18,686 nucleotides of DNA from Aquariibacter sp964433315 (lineage in GTDB: Bacteria; Pseudomonadota; Gammaproteobacteria; Burkholderiales; Burkholderiaceae_C): assembly GCA_964433315.1 (NCBI GenBank), contig CAYSQO010000041.1, forward strand, positions 1 to 18,686, read 5' to 3'. Shown in pieces: positions 7,913-16,169 of the stretch. A model generated the notes under the pieces. That model was not told the origin of the DNA and made no database searches. It saw only the letters and a list, made by a program, of their open reading frames with translations. Positions within the stretch are counted from its first letter, which is position 1. The number at the start of each line of letters is the position of its first letter. A program made the translations under genes and the position numbers.

Positions 7913-7949
7913 GACGGCGGCCGCCCCCGGGCGGCCGTCGTTTCCTTCT
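7913..7949 (+). terminator. Stem-loop with T-rich tail between bamB and der (second of two)
   Basis: GACGGC pairs with GCCGTC and inner CGCCC with GGGCG, with a 3-base bulge and a CC turn, over 7913-7939. The following bases GTTTCCTTCT give an imperfect U-tract. Among the hairpins in protein-gene intergenic regions of the window this is the most terminator-like. Confidence 0.55.
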
Positions 7950-8008
7950 GAGCCCGCTGCGACGGCCCCCGGCCGGACGCGGCCCGACCGCGGAAGGTCC
8001 GCAACGCC

Positions 8009-9379
8009 ATGAAACCCGTCATCGCCCTGGTCGGCCGACCCAATGTCGGCAAGTCGACCCTGTTCAACCGCATGACCAAGAGCCGCGACGCGATCGTCGC
8101 GGACTACGCCGGCCTGACCCGCGACCGCCACTACGGCGACGGCCGCCTGGGCCGGCGCGAGTTCATCGTCATCGACACCGGCGGCTTCGAGCCGACGGCC
8201 GAGACCGGCATCGTCCGGGAGATGGCCCGCCAGACCCGGCAGGCCGTCGCCGAGGCGGACGTGGTGATCTTCGTGGTCGACGTGCGCGGCGGCATCTCCG
8301 CCCAGGACCACGACATCGCCCGCTACCTGCGCCAGACCGGCAAGCCGGTGCTGCTGGCGGCCAACAAGGCCGAGGGCATGGTCGGCAGCGCGCACCTGGG
8401 CGAGGGCCATGAGCTGGGCATCGGCGAGCCGCTGCCGGTGTCGGCCGCCCACGGCCAGGGCGTGCGCAGCCTGACCGAGCTGGCCCTGGAGACCTGCTTC
8501 GGCAGCGCCCTCGAGGACGAGGAGGACGAGGACGCCGAGGCCGAGCTGCTGGCCGATGGCAGCGCAGACCGCCCGATCCGCCTGGCCGTCGCCGGCCGCC
8601 CGAACGCGGGCAAGAGCACGCTGATCAACACCTGGCTGGGCGAGGAACGCCTGGTGGCCTTCGACATGCCGGGCACCACGCGGGATGCGATCACCGTGCC
8701 CTTCGAGCGCAACGGCCAGCGCTTCGAGCTGATCGACACCGCCGGCCTGCGCCGCAAGGGCAAGGTCTTCGAGGCCATCGAGAAGTTCTCGGTGGTCAAG
8801 ACCCTGCAGGCCATCGCCGACGCCAACGTGGTGCTGCTGCTGCTCGACGCGACCCAGGGCATCAGCGACCAGGATGCCCACATCGCCGGCTACATCCTCG
8901 ATGCCGGCCGCGCGGTGGTCATCGCGATCAACAAGTGGGATGCCGTCGACGCCTACCAGCGCGAGCAGCTGCAGCGCCAGATCGAGCAGCGCCTGGCCTT
9001 CCTGCGCTTCGCGCCGGTGCTGCAGATCTCGGCGCTCAAGCGCCAGGGCCTGGGGCCGGTATGGAAGGCGATCTCCGAGGCCTGGTCCTCGGCCACCCGC
9101 AAGCTGTCCACCCCGGTGCTCACGCGCCTGCTGCACGACGCCGTGGAGCACCAGCAGCCCAAGCGGGAAGGGGCCTTCCGGCCCAAGCTGCGCTACGCCC
9201 ACCAGGGCGGGCAGAACCCGCCGATCATCGTCATCCACGGCTCCTCGACCGAGCACGTGACCGAGAGCTACAAGCGCTATCTCGAAGGCCGCTTCCGCGC
9301 CCACTTCAAGCTGGAAGGCACGCCGCTGCGCATCGAACTGCGCTCCGGACGGAACCCCTTCGCCGCCAAGGAATCCTGA
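8009..9379 (+). CDS. der: Ribosome biogenesis GTPase Der (EngA)
   Basis: An essential GTPase of 456 residues that acts in assembly of the 50S ribosomal subunit. The family hallmark, two GTPase domains in one chain, is plain: first P-loop G-R-P-N-V-G-K-S-T at 9-17 with D-T-G-G-F and N-K-A-E-G; second P-loop G-R-P-N-A-G-K-S-T at 196-204 with D-T-A-G-L and N-K-W-D. The KH-like C-terminal domain ends the protein. An acidic linker (E-D-E-E-D-E-D-A-E) near 170-180 separates the two G domains, as is usual in the family. The ATG at 8009 gives the standard start M-K-P-V-I-A-L-V-G. The next gene, hfq, follows after 64 bases. Confidence 0.97.
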   Translation: MKPVIALVGRPNVGKSTLFNRMTKSRDAIVADYAGLTRDRHYGDGRLGRREFIVIDTGGFEPTAETGIVREMARQTRQAVAEADVVIFVVDVRGGISAQDHDIARYLRQTGKPVLLAANKAEGMVGSAHLGEGHELGIGEPLPVSAAHGQGVRSLTELALETCFGSALEDEEDEDAEAELLADGSADRPIRLAVAGRPNAGKSTLINTWLGEERLVAFDMPGTTRDAITVPFERNGQRFELIDTAGLRRKGKVFEAIEKFSVVKTLQAIADANVVLLLLDATQGISDQDAHIAGYILDAGRAVVIAINKWDAVDAYQREQLQRQIEQRLAFLRFAPVLQISALKRQGLGPVWKAISEAWSSATRKLSTPVLTRLLHDAVEHQQPKREGAFRPKLRYAHQGGQNPPIIVIHGSSTEHVTESYKRYLEGRFRAHFKLEGTPLRIELRSGRNPFAAKES

Positions 9380-9443
9380 GGCCCGGGGCGGGTGAGTGCC
9401 CTGTGTTAACTTCGCCTCTCCCCTCTTCAACACGGAACATATC

Positions 9444-9686
9444 GTGAGCAACAAAGGACAACTCCTGCAAGACCCCTTCCTGAACCTGCTGCGCAAGGAG
9501 CATGTCCCGGTCTCGATCTACCTGGTCAACGGCATCAAGCTGCAGGGCCAGATCGAGTCCTTCGACCAGTACGTCGTGTTGCTGCGGAACACCGTGACCC
9601 AGATGGTCTACAAGCACGCGATCTCCACCGTGGTGCCCGGCCGTCCGGTGAACTTCCACGCCAACGAGCCGACGGACGCGTCCTGA
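9444..9686 (+). CDS. hfq: RNA-binding chaperone Hfq
   Basis: The 80-residue Sm-like protein forms a hexameric ring that pairs small RNAs with mRNAs. The sequence is nearly canonical: G-Q-L-L-Q-D-P-F-L-N at the start, Sm1 around V-N-G-I-K-L-Q-G-Q-I-E-S-F-D, and the Sm2 motif Y-K-H-A-I-S-T-V. The proximal-face residues (Q8, D9, F42-type, Y55, K56, H57) are present. Start: GTG at 9444, because it gives the family N-terminus S-N-K-G-Q; the longer in-frame reading from GTG 9396 lacks family support. A weak GGA lies about 8 bases upstream. As in many proteobacteria hfq is followed by hflX. The C-terminal tail is very short, as in other betaproteobacteria. Confidence 0.97.
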   Translation: MSNKGQLLQDPFLNLLRKEHVPVSIYLVNGIKLQGQIESFDQYVVLLRNTVTQMVYKHAISTVVPGRPVNFHANEPTDAS

Positions 9687-9759
9687 AGCCCGCGCCCCGC
9701 CGCCCCGGCCAGCCCGTGCTGCAAGCCTGCCGGGCGGGCTGCCCCGGGAGTTCCACGCC

Positions 9760-11019
9760 GTGAGCGCCTCCACCGCCCCCCCCGAAGCACGGGCCGTCCT
9801 GGTCGGGGTCGACCTCGGTCCGGGCAGCCCCTTCGATCCGACGCTCGACGAGCTGGCCCTGCTGGCCGAATCGCTGGGCGACGTGACCGTGGCGCGCCTG
9901 ACCGCGCGCCGCTCGGCCCCCGACCCGGCGCTCTTCGTCGGCAGCGGCAAGGCCGACGAGATCAAGGCCCTGGTCGAGGGTCATCAGGCTCAGGCCGTGA
10001 TCTTCGATCAGCCGCTGAGCCCCGCCCAGCAGCGCAACCTCGAACGCCATCTCGGCTGCGAGGTGCTCGACCGCGTCGGCCTGATCCTGGAAATCTTCGG
10101 CGCCCGCGCCCAGAGCCACGAGGGCAAGCTGCAGGTCGAGCTGGCCCGGCTGCAGTACCTGAGCACGCGGCTGGTCCGCCGCTGGAGCCACCTGGAGCGC
10201 CAGCGCGGCGGCATCGGCGCGCGTGGCGGCCCGGGTGAGCGCCAGATCGAGCTCGACCGCCGCATGATTGGCGAGCGCATCAAGCAGCTCAAGATCCGCC
10301 TGGCCAAGGTCAAGCGCCAGCGCGGCACGCAGCGCAAGTCGCGCGAGCGGGCCGGCACCTTCCGTGTCTCGCTGGTCGGCTACACCAATGCCGGCAAGTC
10401 GACGCTGTTCAACGCCCTGGTCAAGGCCCGCAGCTACGCGGCCGACCAGCTCTTCGCGACCCTCGACACCACGACCCGCCAGCTCTACCTGGAGGCTGCG
10501 CAGCGCTCGGTCAGCCTGTCGGACACGGTGGGCTTCATCCGCGACCTGCCGCACACCCTGGTCGAGTCCTTCGAGGCCACGCTGCAGGAAGCCGCCGAGG
10601 CCGACCTGCTGCTGCACGTGATCGACACCGCCAGCCCGGTGGCCGACGAGCAGATGGCCGAGGTGCAGCGCGTGCTGCGCGAGATCGGCGCAGCCGAGCT
10701 GCCGCAGATCCTGGTCTTCAACAAGCTCGACCGCCTGGAAGCGGACCAGCGCCCGCGCCAGCGGATCGACGAGCTGGAACTCGACGGCCGCCGCCTCACT
10801 CGCATCTTCGTCAGCGCGCGCGAGGGCGAGGGCCTGGCCGAGCTGCGCCAGTTGATCGCCCAGCGGGTGATCGACGCCGAGGCCGCGCCGGGTCCGCAGC
10901 CCTTCTTCGCCGAGGATGATCCGCGGGGCCAGGCCCCCGGGCCGCTCGCCCCCTTTGACGACGACGCCCTGCCGGACGGCGCCCTGTGGCGCACCGGCAC
11001 CCATGACCGCCCTGTCTGA
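9760..11019 (+). CDS. hflX: Ribosome-associated GTPase HflX
   Basis: A 419-residue GTPase that binds the 50S subunit and splits stalled or stressed 70S ribosomes. The N-terminal HflX domain has the G-S-G-K-A-D-E-I motif near 65, followed by a basic helical region with the Gly-rich G-G-I-G-A-R-G-G-P-G-E segment near 150-160. The G domain holds P-loop G-Y-T-N-A-G-K-S-T at 207-215, D-T-V-G-F-I as switch II and N-K-L-D. The C-terminus extends about 50 residues beyond the G domain with a low-complexity acidic/Pro tail. GTG start at 9760 gives a short variable leader before the conserved V-G-V-D. It lies 73 bases after hfq and only 3 bases before hflK, implying a single operon. Confidence 0.96.
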   Translation: MSASTAPPEARAVLVGVDLGPGSPFDPTLDELALLAESLGDVTVARLTARRSAPDPALFVGSGKADEIKALVEGHQAQAVIFDQPLSPAQQRNLERHLGCEVLDRVGLILEIFGARAQSHEGKLQVELARLQYLSTRLVRRWSHLERQRGGIGARGGPGERQIELDRRMIGERIKQLKIRLAKVKRQRGTQRKSRERAGTFRVSLVGYTNAGKSTLFNALVKARSYAADQLFATLDTTTRQLYLEAAQRSVSLSDTVGFIRDLPHTLVESFEATLQEAAEADLLLHVIDTASPVADEQMAEVQRVLREIGAAELPQILVFNKLDRLEADQRPRQRIDELELDGRRLTRIFVSAREGEGLAELRQLIAQRVIDAEAAPGPQPFFAEDDPRGQAPGPLAPFDDDALPDGALWRTGTHDRPV

Positions 11020-11022
11020 GCC

Positions 11023-12348
11023 ATGCACGACGACACCGTCCGACCCTTCACGGCCCGCCGACCCGCGGCCCGCCCCGCCCAGGCCCTGACGGCCCTGAGC
11101 GCGCTGCTGCGGGGCGCCCTGGCGCGCCTGGCCTGGCGTGCACGCCCGGGCGTGATGCTGAACAACGGCCGCAACAACGACGGCCCGCCCGACCTGGACG
11201 AGCTGTGGCGCGACTTCAACCGCAAGCTCAGCGGCCTGATGGGCGGCAAGGGCGGCGGCTCGCAGCAGCCGCCGGGTCGGCCCGAGGGCGGCGGCTCCGG
11301 CCTGCCCGACCCGCGCAGCGCCGGCATCGGCATCGGCCTGATCGGGGCGGCCGTGCTGGTCTTCTGGCTCGGCAGCGGGGTCTACATCGTGCAGGAAGGG
11401 CAGCAGGGGGTGGTGATGACCTTCGGCAGCTACAGCAGTACGGTGGACGCCGGCCTCAAGTGGCGCCTGCCTTACCCGATCCAGAGCCACGAGGTGGTCA
11501 ATGTCACCCAGCTGCGCTCGGTCGACGTCGGCCGCAGCGCGGTGGCCCAGGCCACCGGCCTGCGCGAGTCCTCGATGCTGACCGAGGACGAGAACATCGT
11601 CGACATCCGCTTCACCGTGCAGTACCGGCTGAAGGATCCGAAGGACTACCTCTTCGAGAACCGCAACGCCGACGAGGCCGTGCTGCTGGCCGCCGAGAGC
11701 GCCGTCCGCGAGATCGTCGGCCGCAGCCGCATGGACTCCGTGCTCTACGAGCAGCGGGACGCGCTGGCCTCCGATCTGGTGAAGTCCATCCAGGCCCAGC
11801 TGGACCGCCTGAAGGCCGGCATCCTGGTCTCCAACGTCAACGTGCAGGGCGTGCTGCCGCCCGAGCAGGTGCAGGCCGCCTTCGACGACGCCGTCAAGGC
11901 CGGGGCCGACCGCGAGCGCTTCAAGAACGAGGGCCAGGCCTACGCCAACGACGTGATCCCCAAGGCCCAGGGCACGGCCGCGCGCCTGCGCGAGGAAGCC
12001 GCCGGCTACGGCCAGCGCGTCGTGGCGCAGGCCGAGGGCGATGCCTCGCGCTTCCGCCAGGTGCTGGTCGAGTACCAGAAGGCGCCGCAGGTCACCCGCG
12101 ACCGTCTGCACGTGGACACCATGCGCGACATCTACAGCAATGTCTCGAAGGTGATGGTCGACAGTCGCAGCGGCTCCAACCTGCTCTACCTGCCGCTCGA
12201 CAAGCTGATGCAGGCGGCCGGGGCCGTGCCGCCGGCGGCGGGGGCTTCGGCCCCGGCCGCCGAGGTGCCGGCCCTGCCGGTGCTGCCGCCGGTCGTCGAC
12301 GCGCGCGGGCGGGATGCACAGCGCAGCCGCGACCGCGAGACCCGCTGA
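11023..12348 (+). CDS. hflK: FtsH protease activity modulator HflK
   Basis: An SPFH/prohibitin-family membrane protein that, with HflC, forms a cage around the membrane protease FtsH. It has a Gly-rich cytoplasmic N-terminal part with the family motif D-G-P-P-D-L-D-E-L-W near 54-63, one transmembrane helix at about 104-124, the periplasmic SPFH domain to about 300, a coiled-coil region rich in Ala/Arg/Glu, and an Ala/Pro tail. The ATG at 11023 lies 3 bases after the hflX stop. HflK proteins usually begin near the L-N-N-G-R segment, so the first 44 residues (basic, with an amphipathic-looking stretch) may be an extension, or translation may begin at the ATG at 11155. Neither start has a clear Shine-Dalgarno sequence. 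Confidence 0.95.
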   Translation: MHDDTVRPFTARRPAARPAQALTALSALLRGALARLAWRARPGVMLNNGRNNDGPPDLDELWRDFNRKLSGLMGGKGGGSQQPPGRPEGGGSGLPDPRSAGIGIGLIGAAVLVFWLGSGVYIVQEGQQGVVMTFGSYSSTVDAGLKWRLPYPIQSHEVVNVTQLRSVDVGRSAVAQATGLRESSMLTEDENIVDIRFTVQYRLKDPKDYLFENRNADEAVLLAAESAVREIVGRSRMDSVLYEQRDALASDLVKSIQAQLDRLKAGILVSNVNVQGVLPPEQVQAAFDDAVKAGADRERFKNEGQAYANDVIPKAQGTAARLREEAAGYGQRVVAQAEGDASRFRQVLVEYQKAPQVTRDRLHVDTMRDIYSNVSKVMVDSRSGSNLLYLPLDKLMQAAGAVPPAAGASAPAAEVPALPVLPPVVDARGRDAQRSRDRETR

Positions 12349-12370
12349 GCCCGAGGATCCGAGAACCATC

Positions 12371-13261
12371 ATGAAGCAAAGCATCGGTATCACCGTCGCC
12401 GGCGCCCTGATCGCGCTCATGGCCGCCTCGTCGACGCTCTACGTCGTCGACCAGCGCCAGTTCGCCGTGCTCTACGCACTCGGCGAGATCAAGGAAGTCA
12501 TCACCGAGCCGGGCCTGAAGTTCAAGCTGCCGCCGCCCTTCCAGAACGTCGTCTTCCTCGACAAGCGCATCCAGAGCATGGACAGCGCCGAGACGCGGCC
12601 GATCTTCACCGCCGAGAAGAAGAGCCTGGTGATCGACTGGCTCATCAAGTGGCGCATCAGCGATCCGCGCCAGTTCATCCGCAATGCCGGCACCGATGTG
12701 CGCAATGCCGAGGCCCGGCTCAGTCCCATCGTGCAGGCCGCGCTGAACGAGGAGGTCACGCGCCGCAACGTGACGCAGGTGCTGTCGACCGAGCGGGAGA
12801 AGGTCATGCAGGGCGTGATGGCCCGCCTCGGTGACGACGCCAAGGCCTTCGGCATCGAGGTCGTCGACGTGCGCATCAAGCGCGTCGACTTCGTGGCCAG
12901 CATCACCGAGTCCGTCTACCGCCGCATGGAATCGGAGCGCAAGCGGGTGGCCAACGAGCTGCGCTCGACCGGCCAGGCCGAGGGCGAGAAGATCCGCGCC
13001 GACGCCGACCGCCAGCGCGAAGTCATCGTCGCCGAGGCCTACCGCGATGCCCAGAAGATCAAGGGCGAGGGCGATGCCAAGGCCACGGCGCTCTATGCCG
13101 ACGCCTTCGGCCGCGACCCGTCCTTCGCGCAGTTCTACCGTCAGCTCGAGGCCTACCGGGCCAGCTTCCGCAGCAAGAGCGACGTGATCGTCGTGCAGCC
13201 TGACGGCGACTTCTTCCGCGCGATGCGGGATCCCTCCGCCGGCAGCGGTCGCGGCCGCTGA
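12371..13261 (+). CDS. hflC: FtsH protease activity modulator HflC
   Basis: The 296-residue partner of HflK. An N-terminal transmembrane helix (about 5-24, in V-A-G-A-L-I-A-L-M-A) leads into the periplasmic SPFH domain with Y-V-V-D-Q-R-Q-F-A-V and G-L-K-F-K-L-P-P-P-F, then a charged helical region (R-K-R-V-A-N-E-L-R-S-T-G) that forms the cage wall. HflK/HflC regulate FtsH degradation of membrane proteins. The ATG at 12371 gives the normal family start and is preceded by GAGGATCCGAGAA; an in-frame ATG at 12314 inside hflK lacks homology. The gap after hflK is 22 bases. The stop is followed by a 9-bp GC hairpin. Confidence 0.96.
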   Translation: MKQSIGITVAGALIALMAASSTLYVVDQRQFAVLYALGEIKEVITEPGLKFKLPPPFQNVVFLDKRIQSMDSAETRPIFTAEKKSLVIDWLIKWRISDPRQFIRNAGTDVRNAEARLSPIVQAALNEEVTRRNVTQVLSTEREKVMQGVMARLGDDAKAFGIEVVDVRIKRVDFVASITESVYRRMESERKRVANELRSTGQAEGEKIRADADRQREVIVAEAYRDAQKIKGEGDAKATALYADAFGRDPSFAQFYRQLEAYRASFRSKSDVIVVQPDGDFFRAMRDPSAGSGRGR

Positions 13262-13267
13262 ACCCGT

Positions 13268-13290
13268 CCCGGGCCCCCCACGGGCCCGGG
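13268..13290 (+). terminator. GC stem-loop after hflC, without U-tract
   Basis: CCCGGGCCC (13268-13276) and GGGCCCGGG (13282-13290) form a perfect 9-bp all-GC stem with a CCCAC loop, 6 bases after the hflC stop. It is followed by CCTTGCC, so there is no real U-tract. It may end or attenuate the hfq-hflX-hflK-hflC transcript; the next gene starts only 18 bases later. Confidence 0.45.
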
Positions 13291-13308
13291 CCTTGCCGAC
13301 CCCCTCCG

Positions 13309-13491
13309 ATGCATGAGCTGCTGCAGGCCCTGGGCCTGGTGCTGATCCTCGAAGGCCTGCTGCCGCTGCTGATGCCGGCCCGCTGGCGCGAGACCTTCAG
13401 ACAGCTCCTCGCGCTGCGCGACGGGCAGCTGCGCTTCGTCGGCGCACTGAGCCTGGCCGCCGGCGGCCTGCTGCTGCTGATCGCGGCCTGA
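13309..13491 (+). CDS. DUF2065 (YjeT-like) small inner-membrane protein
   Basis: A 60-residue protein with two hydrophobic segments (about 5-23 and 44-59) separated by a short basic/polar loop (R-W-R-E-T-F-R-Q-L). This matches the DUF2065/YjeT family, whose members are typically encoded just after hflC and before hisZ or purA. The M-L/P-A-R-W-R centre and the F-V-G-A-L-S-L-A-A-G-G-L-L second helix are typical. Function is unknown; location suggests a link with the HflKC-FtsH membrane complex, but that is inference. The start at 13309 is the only reasonable one and the gene is short and intact. Confidence 0.85.
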   Translation: MHELLQALGLVLILEGLLPLLMPARWRETFRQLLALRDGQLRFVGALSLAAGGLLLLIAA

Positions 13492-13509
13492 GCCGGGCGG
13501 CCGGGCCGG

Positions 13510-13537
13510 TCGAGGCCCTTCACCCCGCCGATACAAT
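13510..13537 (+). promoter_or_regulatory. Candidate promoter for hisZ-purA
   Basis: TACAAT (13532-13537, five of six to -10 consensus) with a weak TCGAGG (13510-13515) 16 bp upstream. Transcription would start near 13544 and give a leader of about 20 bases before the hisZ ATG. The CCGG following the -10 recurs at other putative promoters in this window. Confidence 0.45.
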
Positions 13538-13564
13538 CCGGCTTCAACCACTGGCCACTGTTCC

Positions 13565-14728
13565 ATGACTTCTGCTTGGCTCCTGCCCGAGCATCTTGCC
13601 GACGTCCTGCCCAGCGAGGCCCGGCGCATCGAAGACCTGAGGCGGCGCCTCCTCGACACCGCCCGCGGCCATGGCTACGAGCTGGTGATGCCGCCGCTGG
13701 TCGAGCATCTCGAATCGCTCCTCTCCGGCACCGGCGAAGCGCTGGACCTGCAGACCTTCAAGCTCGTCGATCAGCTCAGCGGCCGCATGCTCGGCCTGCG
13801 GGCCGACACGACGCCGCAGGTCGCCCGCATCGACGCCCATCTGCTCAACCGCGACGGCCTGAGCCGGCTCTGCTACTGCGGCCCGGTGCTGCACACCCGG
13901 CCCGGCGCGCCCGGCGCGGGCCGCGAGCTGCTGCAGTTCGGCGCCGAGCTCTACGGCCATGCCGGCCTCGAAGCCGACCTGGAGATCCACGACCTCGCGC
14001 TCGACGGCCTGGCGGCCGTGGGCATCGACGGTGCGGTGCTCGACCTCGCCGACGCGCGGCTGATGCGTGGCCTGATGGCCGGCGTACTCTGCGAGCCGGC
14101 CCAGCTGGAAGCCGTCTACGCGGCCCTGGCCGGCAAGGACGCGGCCGGCCTGCAGGAGGCCTCGGCCGGCCTGCCGTCCGAGGTCCGCACCGGCCTGGCC
14201 GAGCTCGTGCAGCTCTACGGCGACGAGGCCGTGCTCGACCAAGCCGCGCAGGCCCTGCCCGAGCGGCCGCTGATCCATGCCGCCCTGGCCGACCTGCGCC
14301 GTCTGGCCGGCCACGCCCGGCGCACGCATGCCGGGGTGCGGGTGGGCTTCGACCTGGCCGACCTCAGCGGCTTCGCCTACTACAGCGGTTCGCGCTTCGC
14401 GGTCTACGCCCCGGGGGCGAGCGATGCGCTGCTGCGCGGCGGCCGCTACGACGAGGTCGGCGCGATCTTCGGCCGCAACCGGCCGGCGGTCGGCTTCAGC
14501 ACCGACCTCAAGGCCCTGGCCGCCCGGGCCGCAGCCCGCGGCCGGCGCCCGGCGATTCGCGCCCCCTGGGGCGAGGACGCCGCGCTGCGCGAGGCCGTGC
14601 GCGGCCTGCGCGAGCAGGGCGAGACCGTGGTCTGCCTGCTGCCGGGCCACGAACACGAAACCCAGGAATTCGCCTGCGACCGCGAAGTGGTTGCGGTCGA
14701 CGGGCGCTGGATCGTGCGCGCGCTCTGA
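13565..14728 (+). CDS. hisZ: ATP phosphoribosyltransferase regulatory subunit HisZ
   Basis: The 387-residue protein is a catalytically inactive relative of histidyl-tRNA synthetase. It forms a hetero-octamer with the short form of HisG and is needed for the first step of histidine synthesis and its feedback control. It begins W-L-L-P-E-H-L-A-D-V-L-P, the family signature, has a class II-like core with R-A-D-T-T-P-Q-V-A-R-I, then S-G-F-A-Y-Y-S-G and G-G-R-Y-D-E-V-G in place of the HisS motifs R-G-M-D-Y-Y and G-G-G-R-Y-D-G. The HisS anticodon-binding domain is absent. Presence of hisZ predicts a short HisG elsewhere in the genome. The hisZ-purA pairing is common in betaproteobacteria. Confidence 0.96.
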   Translation: MTSAWLLPEHLADVLPSEARRIEDLRRRLLDTARGHGYELVMPPLVEHLESLLSGTGEALDLQTFKLVDQLSGRMLGLRADTTPQVARIDAHLLNRDGLSRLCYCGPVLHTRPGAPGAGRELLQFGAELYGHAGLEADLEIHDLALDGLAAVGIDGAVLDLADARLMRGLMAGVLCEPAQLEAVYAALAGKDAAGLQEASAGLPSEVRTGLAELVQLYGDEAVLDQAAQALPERPLIHAALADLRRLAGHARRTHAGVRVGFDLADLSGFAYYSGSRFAVYAPGASDALLRGGRYDEVGAIFGRNRPAVGFSTDLKALAARAAARGRRPAIRAPWGEDAALREAVRGLREQGETVVCLLPGHEHETQEFACDREVVAVDGRWIVRAL

Positions 14729-14764
14729 GCGCCGCCGCCGCGATCCCTTTCCCGACATCGATTC

Positions 14765-14785
14765 AGGATGAATGCAATGAACGCA
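14765..14785 (+). promoter_or_regulatory. purA ribosome-binding region with tandem duplicated start
   Basis: AGGA (14765-14768) lies before two adjoining 9-base units, ATGAATGCA (14768-14776) and ATGAACGCA (14777-14785), differing by one base. Each encodes M-N-A, giving two in-frame start codons. Spacing favours the second ATG. The duplication looks like a slippage product. Confidence 0.55.
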
Positions 14786-16120
14786 AGCGCGCCGCGCCCC
14801 CAGGGGGGACGCAATGTGGTGGTGGTGGGCACCCAGTGGGGTGACGAAGGCAAGGGCAAGGTCGTCGACTGGCTGACCGACCATGCAGCGGGCGTCGTCC
14901 GTTTCCAGGGCGGCCACAACGCCGGCCACACCCTGGTGATCAAGGGCGTGAAGACCGCGCTGCAGCTCATTCCCTCGGGCGTGATGCGCGAGGGCGTGGC
15001 CTGCTACATCGGCAACGGCGTGGTCGTCGACCCGACCCACCTGCTCGGCGAGATCAGCCGCCTGGAGACCGCCGGCATCGACGTGCGCTCGCGCCTCTTC
15101 CTGAGCGAGAACTGCCCGCTCATCCTGCCCTTCCACGTCGCACTGGACAGCGCCCGCGAGGCGCTGCGCGAGTCCTCCGGCAGCGGCAAGATCGGCACCA
15201 CCGGCAAGGGCATCGGCCCGGCCTACGAGGACAAGGTGGCCCGCCGCGCGCTGCGCGTGCAGGACCTCAAGCACCCCGAGCGCTTCGCCACCAAGCTGCG
15301 CGAGCTGCTGGCCCTGCACAACCATGTGCTGACCGGCTACCTGGGCCGTCCGGCGCTCGAGTTCGCGCCCATCCACGACCAGGCCCTGAAGATGGCCGAG
15401 CAGCTGCTGCCCATGTTGGCCGATGTCGGCGTGCGCATCCATGCCACCAACGTGGCCGGCGGCAATGTGCTGTTCGAAGGCGCCCAGGGCACGCTGCTGG
15501 ACATCGACCACGGCACCTACCCCTACGTCACCTCCAGCAACTGCGTGGCGGGCAATGCCGCCGCCGGTTCGGGCGTGGGCCCGGACAAGCTGCACTACAT
15601 CCTCGGCATCACCAAGGCCTACACCACCCGCGTGGGCAGCGGCCCCTTCCCGACCGAGCTGGAATGGGAAAAGGAAGGCACCGTCGGCCACCACCTGGCC
15701 ACCGTGGGCCAGGAGCGCGGCACCGTCACCGGCCGCGCGCGCCGCTGCGGCTGGCTGGATGCGGCGGCCCTCAAGCGCTCGATCCTGATCAACGGCGTCT
15801 CGGGCCTGTGCCTGACCAAGCTCGACGTGCTCGACGGCCTCAGCGAGATCAAGATGGGCGTGGGCTACAAGCTGGACGGCCGCGTGATCGACATCCTGCC
15901 GCTGGACGCCGACGAGGTGGCCCGCTGCGAGCCGATCTACGAGACCTTCCCGGGCTGGGAGGGCACGACCTTCGGCCACACGCAATGGGACCAGCTGCCG
16001 CTGAACGCGCGCCGCTACCTGGAGCGGGTGCAGGCCTTCATCGGCGCGCCGATCGACATGGTCTCGACCGGCCCCGACCGCGAGCACACCATCCTGCTGC
16101 GCCACCCCTACCAGGCCTGA
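14777..16120 (+). CDS. purA: Adenylosuccinate synthetase
   Basis: The 447-residue enzyme makes adenylosuccinate from IMP, aspartate and GTP, the committed step to AMP. The GTP-binding motif G-D-E-G-K-G-K is at 22-28, with the catalytic Asp23 and His51 (in G-H-N-A-G-H-T). Also present are G-T-T-G-K-G-I-G-P and the C-terminal T-G-P-D-R motif. Two in-frame ATGs, 14768 and 14777, are nine bases apart. The second is chosen because an AGGA at 14765-14768 lies 8 bases upstream of it, a good Shine-Dalgarno distance, whereas nothing suitable precedes 14768; the first would add M-N-A. It lies about 50 bases after hisZ with no terminator between, so the two probably share a transcript. Confidence 0.97.
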   Translation: MNASAPRPQGGRNVVVVGTQWGDEGKGKVVDWLTDHAAGVVRFQGGHNAGHTLVIKGVKTALQLIPSGVMREGVACYIGNGVVVDPTHLLGEISRLETAGIDVRSRLFLSENCPLILPFHVALDSAREALRESSGSGKIGTTGKGIGPAYEDKVARRALRVQDLKHPERFATKLRELLALHNHVLTGYLGRPALEFAPIHDQALKMAEQLLPMLADVGVRIHATNVAGGNVLFEGAQGTLLDIDHGTYPYVTSSNCVAGNAAAGSGVGPDKLHYILGITKAYTTRVGSGPFPTELEWEKEGTVGHHLATVGQERGTVTGRARRCGWLDAAALKRSILINGVSGLCLTKLDVLDGLSEIKMGVGYKLDGRVIDILPLDADEVARCEPIYETFPGWEGTTFGHTQWDQLPLNARRYLERVQAFIGAPIDMVSTGPDREHTILLRHPYQA

Positions 16121-16169
16121 GCCCGGTGCGCGGCGCATCCTCCACCCTCCACCTGCTGGCCCGAGCCCC

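Noticed and set aside
9396..9443. N-terminal extension of Hfq from GTG at 9396
   Set aside because: The extra 16 residues have no family counterpart; GTG at 9444 gives the standard Hfq N-terminus.
9700..9750. Possible terminator between hfq and hflX (CAGCCCG and CGGGCTG arms)
   Set aside because: Seven-base stem with an 18-base loop and no T run; hfq and hflX are usually co-transcribed.
12314..12370. Extension of HflC from an ATG within hflK
   Set aside because: Residues are Ala/Pro-rich with no homology; the ATG at 12371 fits the family and has purine-rich sequence upstream.
9535..12420. Open frame of 961 codons on the minus strand opposite hfq, hflX and hflK
   Set aside because: Shadow of the third-position G/C bias of the plus-strand genes; no recognisable domain or start signal.
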